Part shown: positions 1 through 6,113 of the stretch, one piece after another
Numbering within the stretch: position 1 is the stretch's first letter
Layout: each line of letters opens with the position of its first letter
NCBI GenBank assembly: GCA_030696435.1
Contig: JAUYSF010000005.1
Span: 1 to 6,113 of the forward strand
DNA length: 6,113 bases
Reading direction: 5' to 3'
Source of the DNA: Desulfoprunum sp.
GTDB lineage: Bacteria > Desulfobacterota > Desulfobulbia > Desulfobulbales > Desulfocapsaceae
Notes under the pieces: generated by a model
The model's database searches: none
What the model was told of the DNA's origin: nothing
What the model saw: only the letters and a program-made list of their open reading frames with translations
Position numbers and translations under genes: made by a program

Positions 1-107
1 GAAGTCATCTGGCACCAACCATATGCTGTCATATCGGTTTTTTCGTTTACGTAATAATTGGTGTCAATCTGATTTGCATTGGGTTGAAATAAGGTGAGAG
101 TTGCCAT
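1..107 (-). CDS. N-terminal fragment of an unidentified protein (gene continues past the left edge)
   Basis: An ATG at 107-105 opens a frame that stays open to the window edge, giving 36 residues beginning MATLTLFQPNANQIDTNYYV and ending near YGWCQMTS. A well-placed AAGGAG lies 7 nt upstream, which supports this as a true start. The fragment is polar, rich in Asn, Thr and Tyr, and has no signal peptide or membrane segment. I do not recognise the family. A start of the MATLTLF type is seen in some secreted repeat proteins of the RTX / type I secretion kind, which lack an N-terminal signal, but 36 residues cannot establish that. It is co-oriented with the lipoprotein gene but separated from it by 267 bp, so it may have its own promoter. 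Confidence 0.72.
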   Translation of the reverse strand, partial: MATLTLFQPNANQIDTNYYVNEKTDMTAYGWCQMT

Positions 108-114
108 TTTTATT

Positions 115-120
115 CTCCTT
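115..120 (-). promoter_or_regulatory. Shine-Dalgarno site of the left-edge gene
   Basis: On the minus strand the sequence reads AAGGAG, followed by a 7-nt A/T-rich spacer and ATG at 107-105. It is one of the two strongest ribosome binding sites in the window and fixes the start of the partial gene. Confidence 0.75.
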
Positions 121-212
121 GTTGTATAAGGTGGGAGGTAAACTTGTTTATTGGCAAAGCATAGTAGCCATTATCCATTTGAAAGTACGTGGGCCTGGGA
201 TGTCTTAAGTGC

Positions 213-245
213 CTTATTTACCACTGATCATATCCTGTAAATGAG
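213..245. repeat. Inverted repeat (ATTTAC...GTAAAT), possible operator or weak hairpin
   Basis: ATTTAC at 216-221 is matched by its reverse complement GTAAAT at 237-242, with 15 nt between. Flanking bases extend the stem to nine positions (213-221 with 237-245) with one G-T wobble when read as plus-strand RNA. A self-complementary TGATCA (225-230) lies inside the loop. No T-run follows on either strand, so it is not a standard terminator. It lies about 105 bp upstream of the left-edge gene start, a plausible place for a regulator site, but a 6-bp core can occur by chance. Confidence 0.35.
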
Positions 246-374
246 GTCTATGACTATCGAACCGCTGACGTTGAAAAAGTAACATTTATTTGAATCGCGC
301 TGCAAGGCAATTGTTGATTTTTTTCGCAATACTGATACCAAGCTGTTTGAGCTGGGCGATATTCGAGGGCCGTG

Positions 375-1364
375 TCAGAATTTCCAGCCCCAATAGCTCA
401 GAAATGCCGCAAAATTGCGCAGGTCGGAGGCATCCCTGGCCCAGGGCTTCAAGCTGGTATAAAAAACTGGGCCATCTTGCCGTTCACTCGCGAATTCTTT
501 ATCCTCACCCACCCGCCAGTCGAGTGCCCACCAGCCTATAAGAAGTCTTTCCCCTATCTTTTGGCTGCCCTTTACGTAGCCTTTCCGGCCACCTGAAGTC
601 TCATAGAAAGAGCGTGTTCCGCCGGCGGCTGTCGGCAGGGTTTTCAGCGAGTCCAATGGCCGGAGCTGTATGTTGCGGCTGTTGAATGCTGCCAATGACG
701 CTTGATCGGCCAGCCATATATCCCGTATCCGATGGGTTGCGCTTGTAATATGCACAACAGTTTGGCTCTTGCTGAGATCTTTTGCCGAAAAATCGAGAAT
801 GCTCGGCAGACTCTGCGAATAGACTTGTTGTCGCCTGTTCTTCTGCCGGTACTTCGGATAGGCTGCCTCATCGAGATAGGTGGTAGGTACAAAGGCCAGA
901 TAGCAGCCGCAGGTATGCAGGGTGGTATAGAGAAGCGGCTGCCCATGGCTGTTGAGCGTGACAATGATCAGGAGACCGACATTGCTGCCGGCCCCGATGT
1001 TGAACGGAAAAAAGCTCAAGGGCGTTTCGGGGAAATGAATGCGGTAAATGAGGTTGGTGTACGTGCCTTTCTCAGTCGAAAATTGCTGTTCTTTTGAATA
1101 GATACTTGCGTGAGTTGGGTCGATGGAAATGATCTCTTCGCCATTCGGTGCGACTGTGGCCCGAGGGCTGCCCGGCAGATTATAGGTCTCTCGGGGATTG
1201 TCTATCAGAAAGACCGGGAGGAAGCGGCCTGCCAGACTATCGTGGTCATCGCTTGTGAAGGCTAGCGGACTGCCGATGTCGGTCGGCGCCGGTGGTCTGG
1301 CGCAGGAGGCAAGAAACAGCAGCAGGAGACAGAAAAGTAGCGGTAAGCGACAGGAATTATGCAT
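375..1364 (-). CDS. Predicted outer-membrane lipoprotein of unknown function
   Basis: The 329-residue product begins with a lipoprotein signal: Arg6, a hydrophobic run (residues 7-19) and a lipobox Leu-Ala-Ser-Cys ending at Cys21. Residue 22 is Ala rather than Asp, which in the usual Lol rules favours the outer membrane. The mature part starts with a Pro-rich linker (22-33). It has no further membrane helix, though 129-137 is a short hydrophobic strand. A cysteine pair lies in His150-Thr-Cys152-Gly-Cys154-Tyr, followed by a basic stretch (171-178). The C-terminal part is rich in aromatics, with Trp278-Trp279 and Trp283, and ends YWGWKF. I do not recognise the family and assign no function. 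An in-frame TGA lies 9 nt before the ATG, so no longer start is available; the ribosome site is weak (GAG about 7 nt upstream). It starts 75 bp after the hybrid kinase gene and may share its transcript. Confidence 0.85.
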   Translation of the reverse strand: MHNSCRLPLLFCLLLLFLASCARPPAPTDIGSPLAFTSDDHDSLAGRFLPVFLIDNPRETYNLPGSPRATVAPNGEEIISIDPTHASIYSKEQQFSTEKGTYTNLIYRIHFPETPLSFFPFNIGAGSNVGLLIIVTLNSHGQPLLYTTLHTCGCYLAFVPTTYLDEAAYPKYRQKNRRQQVYSQSLPSILDFSAKDLSKSQTVVHITSATHRIRDIWLADQASLAAFNSRNIQLRPLDSLKTLPTAAGGTRSFYETSGGRKGYVKGSQKIGERLLIGWWALDWRVGEDKEFASERQDGPVFYTSLKPWARDASDLRNFAAFLSYWGWKF

Positions 1365-1413
1365 ATTTTCTCATGAGGTAGTTGGTTGGCGCACAGTTGC
1401 AAAGATTCCAGAT

Positions 1414-1436
1414 GAGCCTTGCTGGGCAAAAAGCTC
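1414..1436. other. Imperfect hairpin between hybrid kinase and lipoprotein genes
   Basis: GAGC (1414-1417) pairs with GCTC (1433-1436), and TTGC (1419-1422) pairs with GCAA (1426-1429) around a 3-nt loop, with an asymmetric internal loop between the two stems. On the minus strand it begins 3 nt after the hybrid kinase stop codon. No U-tract follows it, so I do not call it an intrinsic terminator. It could slow or process the transcript, or protect a 3' end, but it may also be chance. Confidence 0.25.
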
Positions 1437-1439
1437 TCA

Positions 1440-4364
1440 TCAACCCGCGCGTAATGAACCCAGCACCTGCTCAAATTCGCCTATGCTGTAGGGTTTAGCA
1501 ATCGCCCCGTTGAAGCCATAGTCCTGGTAATTGGCCATAACCAGATCGTTCGAGTAGCCGCTTGAGACGATCAGGCAGGCTTGGGGAGAGAGGGCGAGGA
1601 TTTGCTCGGCGGCCTCTCTGCCACCAAGTCCACCCGGAATGGTCAAGTCCAGGATAACCGCCCAGAAGGGCGTCCCTGATTTGACGGAAGCCATGTACAA
1701 CGCAACCGCTTCTTCACCGCCGGCGCAGGTTGTAACCTCATAACCAAGATGCTTGAGCATTGTCGCGGCAATATCTCTAATCATTTCCTCATCATCCATG
1801 ACCAGAATCGCTCCTCCTGAGTGGACACCGGTGTCGTGTGCAGCAAAGGGCAGATGCTCGCTCGTGGCTGTATCAACTGATGGCAGGTAAATGGTGAAGA
1901 CCGTGCCCTTGCCGATTACGGAATTGACACTGATATGGCCGCTATGTCTCTGAATGATCGAGTAGGCCGAGGCAAGACCAAGGCCGGTACCGGTTATTTT
2001 GGTTGAAAAGTAGGGATCAAAAATTTTCTCCTGGTTTTCCAGGGATATCCCGCATCCTTCATCTTTCAGTTCTATCTTGATATATGTTCCGGCAGCCAGA
2101 TCGAGGCTGTTTGTCTCCGGCAGGACGGCGTTTTCTGCCGTGATCGTGAATGTTCCGCCTCCCGGCATGGCCTGGTCGGCATTGATGATCAGGTTGTTCA
2201 ATACCTGGCTGATCTGGCCCTCGTCTGCGATGAGTGAATGGAGCGAATTCGGGACATTGACAACCGCTCGCACATTCGAACCTCGGAGCATTAATGAGAC
2301 AGCCTCTTGGATGAGGTATTGCACGGAGATCACTTTTTTGTTCGGCTCACCGCCGCGGGCAAAGGTCAGGAGCTGTTGGGCGAGCTCGGCGGCCCTCCTT
2401 GAGGCTTTTTCGGCCTCGGCGAGCGGTTTAGATGACCTATGACCGGGATCGATGAGAAGCTGCGCAAACGAGATATTAGCCATGATGCCGGTCAGGACAT
2501 TATTGAAATCATGGGCAATACCGCCTGCAAGGACCCCGAGTGATTCCAACTTTTCGAGTTTGTGCTGCTCCTTCTCATGTTTTTTCAGCTCGGTAATATC
2601 TTCGAGCGTTGCTATGACATCCGTAGGTGATTGACCGGGGACGACGGGACTGAATTTGCCGCGGAGATAGGCCGTCTTGCCTCCGGTTATCGAGGTATAG
2701 GCGTCTTCGAAAGTGGCGATATCGCCGGCCAGGGCTTTTTTGATGGTTTCCTGCATTTTCGGGCTACTCCGGCGCGCCGTATTGAAGCCGAGAAGCTTTT
2801 CCCTGGTGGAACCCATGATCTCAACAAACTTATCGTTGAAATCTACGATCGTCCCTGCAGAATCGAAGCTGATCACGGCTAAAGGTGATCTTTCAAAAAT
2901 AATCCGGTATCTGCGTTCACTTTCGCGCAAGGCCTCTTCCGTCTGTTTGCGTTCGGTGATATCAATGGTATAGCCACCCAACAGGACCTTCTCGCCCTGC
3001 TTAATCGGGAATTTTATAGTGGAATAGATGCGGCCGTTCAGGTGGTCTTCGATCTCTAAAGGAGCTCCGCTGTGCACAACCGCTCTGTCGTCGGCGGTGA
3101 CCTTTGTGGCATATTCGGCTGGGAAGAGTTCGAACATGTTTTTGCCGATAACCTCCGAGACGGGTTTGCCGAGCATTTTTTCGTAGTTATCACTGGCCTG
3201 CAAGACCAGGCTTCCAGTAGCGGTTACCTCCTTGATATAGACATATACTGGGGAGTAGCGCATAAACAGGGAAAAAAGTTCATTGATATTGCGCATGTCA
3301 TCAATGGCCTTCTTTCTGGCAAGGGCATCTCCGATGTGTCTGGCCACGTATTCCAGCAGGTCCTTGTCTTTCTCGGTGTAGATAACCTCGCTGTAGCTTT
3401 GTACTACAACGACGCCTGCAAGATGGTCGAGATAAAAGGGGGCGCCTATTAAAGAATAGGCTTTTGTGCCCAGAGGGCGTATGTCGTTTTCCCGGCAAAA
3501 CTGATCGAAGGTATCCGGCCCTAACAGGAGAGGTTTACCGCTCATGAGCAGGTAACCGGTCATCGTATGTTTTTCTTGCGGGTCGATTTTGAACGACATT
3601 CCCTGAAAGTGTGCGTCGTGTTCATCAAAAAAATAGACGAATTTTATAAATCGCTCACCATTGCGCTCTTCACGCAGGGCAATGAAAAAATTTCTGGTAT
3701 TGATGAAGCGACCGACAATGTTGTGCAGAGAGGTGTAAAGATCATTTTCGTTTGAGGCGAGGTGAGCCTGCTCGCTGATCTCATACAGGGCCCGCCGCAG
3801 TTGTTCCGAATACTCCATGGAGGCCATCGAGCCCTTGAGATGGGCAATCTCCTCCATGTTTGTGATTCGTGAGCCGATGAGTGCGGCGAGGGTTTTTAGG
3901 CCGTCGAGATATTCACCTGGAAACGGGAGATGAGCCCGGCAACCGACATAGAGAAGGGCCATCAGTCTCTCGTTGTGCCGGATGGGGAAAATGGCATGGG
4001 CCAGATTGCCGGTTTCCTTCAGAAAAGGTGGTATGTTCGGAGCATCGGCATGTAAAACCAGGTGCTCGTGGCGGACGAAGATATCGACAGACCAAGGATC
4101 TTTACCTGGTATCAGGGCCGGGACATGGGCCTTGAGGTTTGAACCCGGCAGAGGAGAAGGCGGGTGATAGTCACCGTCGTGTTCTTGCCGGCAATAGATT
4201 TCGGCAAAGACTTGACCGAGGTGGGTAAAAATGTGCTCTCGCAGAAAAGAGTTGAAGCCTGCAAGGGTCGATTCGTTATGCCAGCCCCGTCGCTGGGAAG
4301 TGGCAATAAGCTCGATAAAATCCTGTGGGCTGATGAAGGTGGCTGAATGGTTACTGTTCTTCAT
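1440..4364 (-). CDS. Hybrid sensor histidine kinase, GAF-GAF-PAS-PAS-HisKA-HATPase-REC
   Basis: This 974-residue protein has no signal peptide or membrane segment, so it should sense in the cytoplasm. In order: a divergent GAF-like domain (about 15-160), a helical linker (165-200), a second GAF-like domain (about 200-350), PAS 1 (about 360-472, ending DITERK), PAS 2 (about 484-593, ending EDITELKK), a HisKA dimerisation domain with phospho-acceptor His618 in GGIAHDFNNVL, and a HATPase domain. The HATPase has an N-box (Asn724, Asn728), a G1 box (Asp768-Glu-Gly-Cys-Gly772), an F-box (782-789) and a G2 box GTGLGL (792-797). The C-terminal receiver has Asp857/Asp858, phospho-acceptor Asp906 in LDLTIPGG, Ser934 and Lys957. 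All catalytic residues are present. By family knowledge it autophosphorylates on His618 and passes phosphate to Asp906, then probably to another protein. Ligands are unknown. An in-frame TGA about 20 nt before the ATG supports this start, but no good Shine-Dalgarno precedes it. It lies 66 bp behind the REC-PAS kinase gene. Confidence 0.95.
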   Translation of the reverse strand: MKNSNHSATFISPQDFIELIATSQRRGWHNESTLAGFNSFLREHIFTHLGQVFAEIYCRQEHDGDYHPPSPLPGSNLKAHVPALIPGKDPWSVDIFVRHEHLVLHADAPNIPPFLKETGNLAHAIFPIRHNERLMALLYVGCRAHLPFPGEYLDGLKTLAALIGSRITNMEEIAHLKGSMASMEYSEQLRRALYEISEQAHLASNENDLYTSLHNIVGRFINTRNFFIALREERNGERFIKFVYFFDEHDAHFQGMSFKIDPQEKHTMTGYLLMSGKPLLLGPDTFDQFCRENDIRPLGTKAYSLIGAPFYLDHLAGVVVVQSYSEVIYTEKDKDLLEYVARHIGDALARKKAIDDMRNINELFSLFMRYSPVYVYIKEVTATGSLVLQASDNYEKMLGKPVSEVIGKNMFELFPAEYATKVTADDRAVVHSGAPLEIEDHLNGRIYSTIKFPIKQGEKVLLGGYTIDITERKQTEEALRESERRYRIIFERSPLAVISFDSAGTIVDFNDKFVEIMGSTREKLLGFNTARRSSPKMQETIKKALAGDIATFEDAYTSITGGKTAYLRGKFSPVVPGQSPTDVIATLEDITELKKHEKEQHKLEKLESLGVLAGGIAHDFNNVLTGIMANISFAQLLIDPGHRSSKPLAEAEKASRRAAELAQQLLTFARGGEPNKKVISVQYLIQEAVSLMLRGSNVRAVVNVPNSLHSLIADEGQISQVLNNLIINADQAMPGGGTFTITAENAVLPETNSLDLAAGTYIKIELKDEGCGISLENQEKIFDPYFSTKITGTGLGLASAYSIIQRHSGHISVNSVIGKGTVFTIYLPSVDTATSEHLPFAAHDTGVHSGGAILVMDDEEMIRDIAATMLKHLGYEVTTCAGGEEAVALYMASVKSGTPFWAVILDLTIPGGLGGREAAEQILALSPQACLIVSSGYSNDLVMANYQDYGFNGAIAKPYSIGEFEQVLGSLRAG

Positions 4365-4430
4365 GAAAATATCAAAAATAATTCACCGAAAACGAGGCAG
4401 CAGTGTATGGCAAAATCTCGATCTGATCTT

Positions 4431-6080
4431 TTACACCTGAGGATTCAGCGGCAGGTCAATGATGAAGGTTGTTCCCTTGCCCGGCGCTGTTTCGAAGCTG
4501 AGCGAGCCCTGATGTTTGTCAATCACCACCCGTCGGGCGATCGCAAGGCCCTGGCCGGTGCCCTTGCCCATCTCCTTGGTGGTGAAAAAGGCCTCGAATA
4601 TCCGGTCCTGGATTGATTCCGGTATGCCGCCACCACTGTCACTGATACGGATCTGCACTGTATCCTTTGTCCCCCGCGTCGTGATCCTGATTTTGCCCAG
4701 ATCCGTGCCGCCAACCGTGTTCGTGCCTTCTATGGCATGGGCGGCATTGACGATCAGGTTCAAAAAGACCTGGTTGATCTCTCCGGGCATACATGGCACC
4801 AGCGGCAGATCCGCCTGAAAATCGGTTTCCAGGTCCGCCACATATTTCCATTGATTGCGACTGAGCGTCAGGGTGCTTTCCAGCAGTTCGTTGATATTGA
4901 CCTTTATCTTTTCATCTGTGCCCGGATGCGAAAACTCCTTCATTGCCCGGACGATTTTTTCAACCCGCTGTATTCCTTCGATGCCCTGTGCCACAGTCTT
5001 TGGAATCTCCTCACGCAGATAATCGATATCGGCCGCTTCAATGGCCTCCTCAAGGTTACGGAGGATGTCACCGGAAACCGCTTCCCCTGATTTCACAGCA
5101 GTATACATTCGATGATACGCTTCAAGCACCCCGGAGATATCCTGGAATGCCTCTTGGAGAAAATTGAGATTGTGGCCGACGTATTGGACCGGTGTATTGA
5201 TCTCGTGGGTGATACCGGCCGCCAACTGGCCGATGGCCTCGATTTTCTGGGCCTGACGCAGTTCCTGCTCAAGAATAAGTCTCTGGGTGATATCGACATA
5301 CAGCCCGACACCGGCAATTATTTTCCCCTCCTTGTCATGGATGGGTGATGCGGCAATGCGAAAATCACGTTTTCCCTGCCGTGTTGTAACCTGCTTGATC
5401 ACCTCGACGGTCTTTCCCTGCTGGAGAGCATCAACAACGGGGCAATCATCACAGAAGCTTTCCTTTTTTGGTTCCGGGAAAAGTTGATAGCAGCATTTTT
5501 GCGGGTGTAACTCAACATCGGGGAACCATTGACGGACCTGCTTGTTCATCTCGATGATATGCAGGTCGGGAGTGAACATGACCACGCCGACATTGAGATT
5601 ATCCATGATGGTGCTCAGTTTTTCGGTTCGGGCCCATACCTCTTCTTCCAGGGCCTTCTTGTGCCTTTGTATATCACAGTCCAGCCGCAGGTGTTGTAGG
5701 GCATTTTGCACCGTAATGAGCAAGGTGCTGCGGCTGAACGGTTTGAGGATATAGCCATAGACCCCGACCTCAAGGATCTCTTTGGTGGTATCGCTATCAC
5801 TTGATGAGGTGACCATAACCCGGCCGGTCTCCGGATGATGGGCCTTTATGTGGCGTATCAGGTCGAGGCCTGATTCTCCCGGCATATCCAGATCGCAGAG
5901 AGCCAGATCAAACAGCTGCTGGGAGAGAAGTTCTCGGGCTGATGCGGCGCTCTCGGCCGTCTGACAGGTATATCCTGCCTCTTCCAGGTATCTGGCTAAC
6001 AATCTACTGACCGATTGCTCGTCATCAACGATCAAGATGTTGGTATCTTTGGTTTCCTTGGATGTCTGGACGGCAGTCAT
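4431..6080 (-). CDS. Cytoplasmic response-regulator/histidine kinase, REC-PAS-HisKA-HATPase
   Basis: I start this 549-residue protein at the ATG at 6080-6078, because GGAGG lies 6 nt upstream; an in-frame TTG at 6104 would add 8 residues but lacks such a site. The N-terminal receiver (about 13-130) has Asp19/Asp20, phospho-acceptor Asp63 in CDLDMPG, Thr91 and Lys113. A helical linker (138-158) leads to a PAS domain (about 155-267, ending DITQR) carrying four cysteines: Cys196-Cys197 and Cys210-x-x-Cys213-Pro. The kinase core has His292 in [13 protein letters not shown]. About 90 residues then follow before the conserved MKEFSHPG (380-387), a longer dimerisation domain known in one class of soluble kinases. 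The HATPase shows an N-box (Asn441, Asn445), G1 (Asp481-Ser-Gly-Gly-Gly), an F-box (495-502) and GTGQGL (507-512). There is no membrane segment. Likely role: receives phosphate on Asp63, which tunes kinase output. It is the first gene of the visible cluster; its promoter would lie beyond the right edge. Confidence 0.95.
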   Translation of the reverse strand: MTAVQTSKETKDTNILIVDDEQSVSRLLARYLEEAGYTCQTAESAASARELLSQQLFDLALCDLDMPGESGLDLIRHIKAHHPETGRVMVTSSSDSDTTKEILEVGVYGYILKPFSRSTLLITVQNALQHLRLDCDIQRHKKALEEEVWARTEKLSTIMDNLNVGVVMFTPDLHIIEMNKQVRQWFPDVELHPQKCCYQLFPEPKKESFCDDCPVVDALQQGKTVEVIKQVTTRQGKRDFRIAASPIHDKEGKIIAGVGLYVDITQRLILEQELRQAQKIEAIGQLAAGITHEINTPVQYVGHNLNFLQEAFQDISGVLEAYHRMYTAVKSGEAVSGDILRNLEEAIEAADIDYLREEIPKTVAQGIEGIQRVEKIVRAMKEFSHPGTDEKIKVNINELLESTLTLSRNQWKYVADLETDFQADLPLVPCMPGEINQVFLNLIVNAAHAIEGTNTVGGTDLGKIRITTRGTKDTVQIRISDSGGGIPESIQDRIFEAFFTTKEMGKGTGQGLAIARRVVIDKHQGSLSFETAPGKGTTFIIDLPLNPQV

Positions 6081-6086
6081 TGCATA

Positions 6087-6091
6087 CCTCC
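6087..6091 (-). promoter_or_regulatory. Shine-Dalgarno site deciding the start of the REC-PAS kinase
   Basis: The minus strand reads CGGAGG, with GGAGG at 6091-6087 and a 6-nt spacer to ATG at 6080. This places translation at MTAVQTSK rather than at the upstream in-frame TTG at 6104, which lies on the far side of this site. Confidence 0.8.
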
Positions 6092-6113
6092 GCTTGATTT
6101 TCAAAGAGAGCAG

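Larger units (their letters stand above)
108..374. other. Non-coding stretch between the lipoprotein gene and the left-edge gene
   Basis: This 267-bp region is more A+T-rich than the flanking genes. It holds the ribosome binding site at 115-120 and an inverted repeat at 213-245. I looked on the minus strand for a promoter of the left-edge gene. TACTAT- and GATAAT-like hexamers exist around 160-185, but none has an acceptable -35 element at 16-18 nt. I find no stem followed by a T-run that would end the lipoprotein transcript. A promoter is likely from the layout, but I cannot place it. Confidence 0.55.

Noticed and set aside
154..170. Sigma-54-like promoter (TGGC...TTTGC on the minus strand) upstream of the left-edge gene
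   Set aside because: There are 12 nt between the GG and GC elements instead of the required 10, so it does not fit the -24/-12 consensus.
290..541. Plus-strand open frame starting at TTG with a hydrophobic, signal-like N-terminus
   Set aside because: There is no ribosome site before the TTG. The frame runs mostly antisense to the lipoprotein 3' end, and the hydrophobic run is the complement of an amphipathic minus-strand reading. After it the sequence is not protein-like.
702..1097. 131-codon plus-strand open frame inside the lipoprotein gene
   Set aside because: It lies wholly antisense to a gene with a clear lipoprotein signal and coherent sequence; the translation shows no domain and there is no ribosome site.
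1414..1436. Rho-independent terminator after the hybrid kinase gene
   Set aside because: The stem is interrupted and is not followed by a U-tract on the minus strand, so I list it only as a weak hairpin.
3072..3452. 126-codon plus-strand open frame inside the hybrid kinase gene
   Set aside because: It is antisense to the GAF/PAS region, where the minus-strand protein has recognisable domain motifs. It is a coding shadow.
4737..5090. 117-codon plus-strand open frame inside the REC-PAS kinase gene
   Set aside because: It is antisense to the HisKA and HATPase region, which carries intact catalytic motifs on the minus strand; it shows no independent coding sign.
6081..6104. Upstream TTG start for the REC-PAS kinase (8 extra residues)
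   Set aside because: The strong GGAGG at 6087-6091 lies inside this extension and is correctly spaced for the ATG at 6080, so the ATG is the better start.

Overview
The window holds a compact, one-directional stretch of bacterial DNA. Every gene I can support lies on the minus strand, so it is best read from the right end to the left. Short intergenic gaps, clear bacterial Shine-Dalgarno sites at two genes, a soluble REC-PAS-kinase next to a multi-sensor hybrid kinase, and the style of these proteins suggest a Gram-negative, anaerobe-type member of the former Deltaproteobacteria (Desulfobacterota, for example Desulfobulbales-like). That placement is inferred from protein style and moderate GC, not from any marker gene.

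Region by region, in the direction of transcription: 6080-4431 encodes a 549-residue cytoplasmic kinase with an N-terminal receiver domain, a cysteine-containing PAS domain and a histidine kinase core. After 66 bp, 4364-1440 encodes a 974-residue hybrid kinase (two GAF-like domains, two PAS domains, kinase core, C-terminal receiver). After 75 bp, 1364-375 encodes a 329-residue predicted lipoprotein of a family I do not recognise. A 267-bp non-coding stretch (108-374) follows, containing one inverted repeat. At the left edge, 107-1 is the first 36 residues of another minus-strand gene with a strong ribosome binding site.

The two kinases probably act together. Each has a complete kinase core and a complete receiver, neither has a membrane segment, and no DNA-binding or other output domain is present, so a phosphorelay between them or to a partner outside the window is the natural model. 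The lipoprotein lies close behind the hybrid kinase and may be co-transcribed with it; whether it is functionally linked is unknown. I see no RNA gene, insertion sequence, CRISPR array, phage gene or convincing rho-independent terminator. The window is mostly ordinary signalling DNA; the least explained parts are the lipoprotein, the Cys-bearing PAS domain and the left-edge gene.
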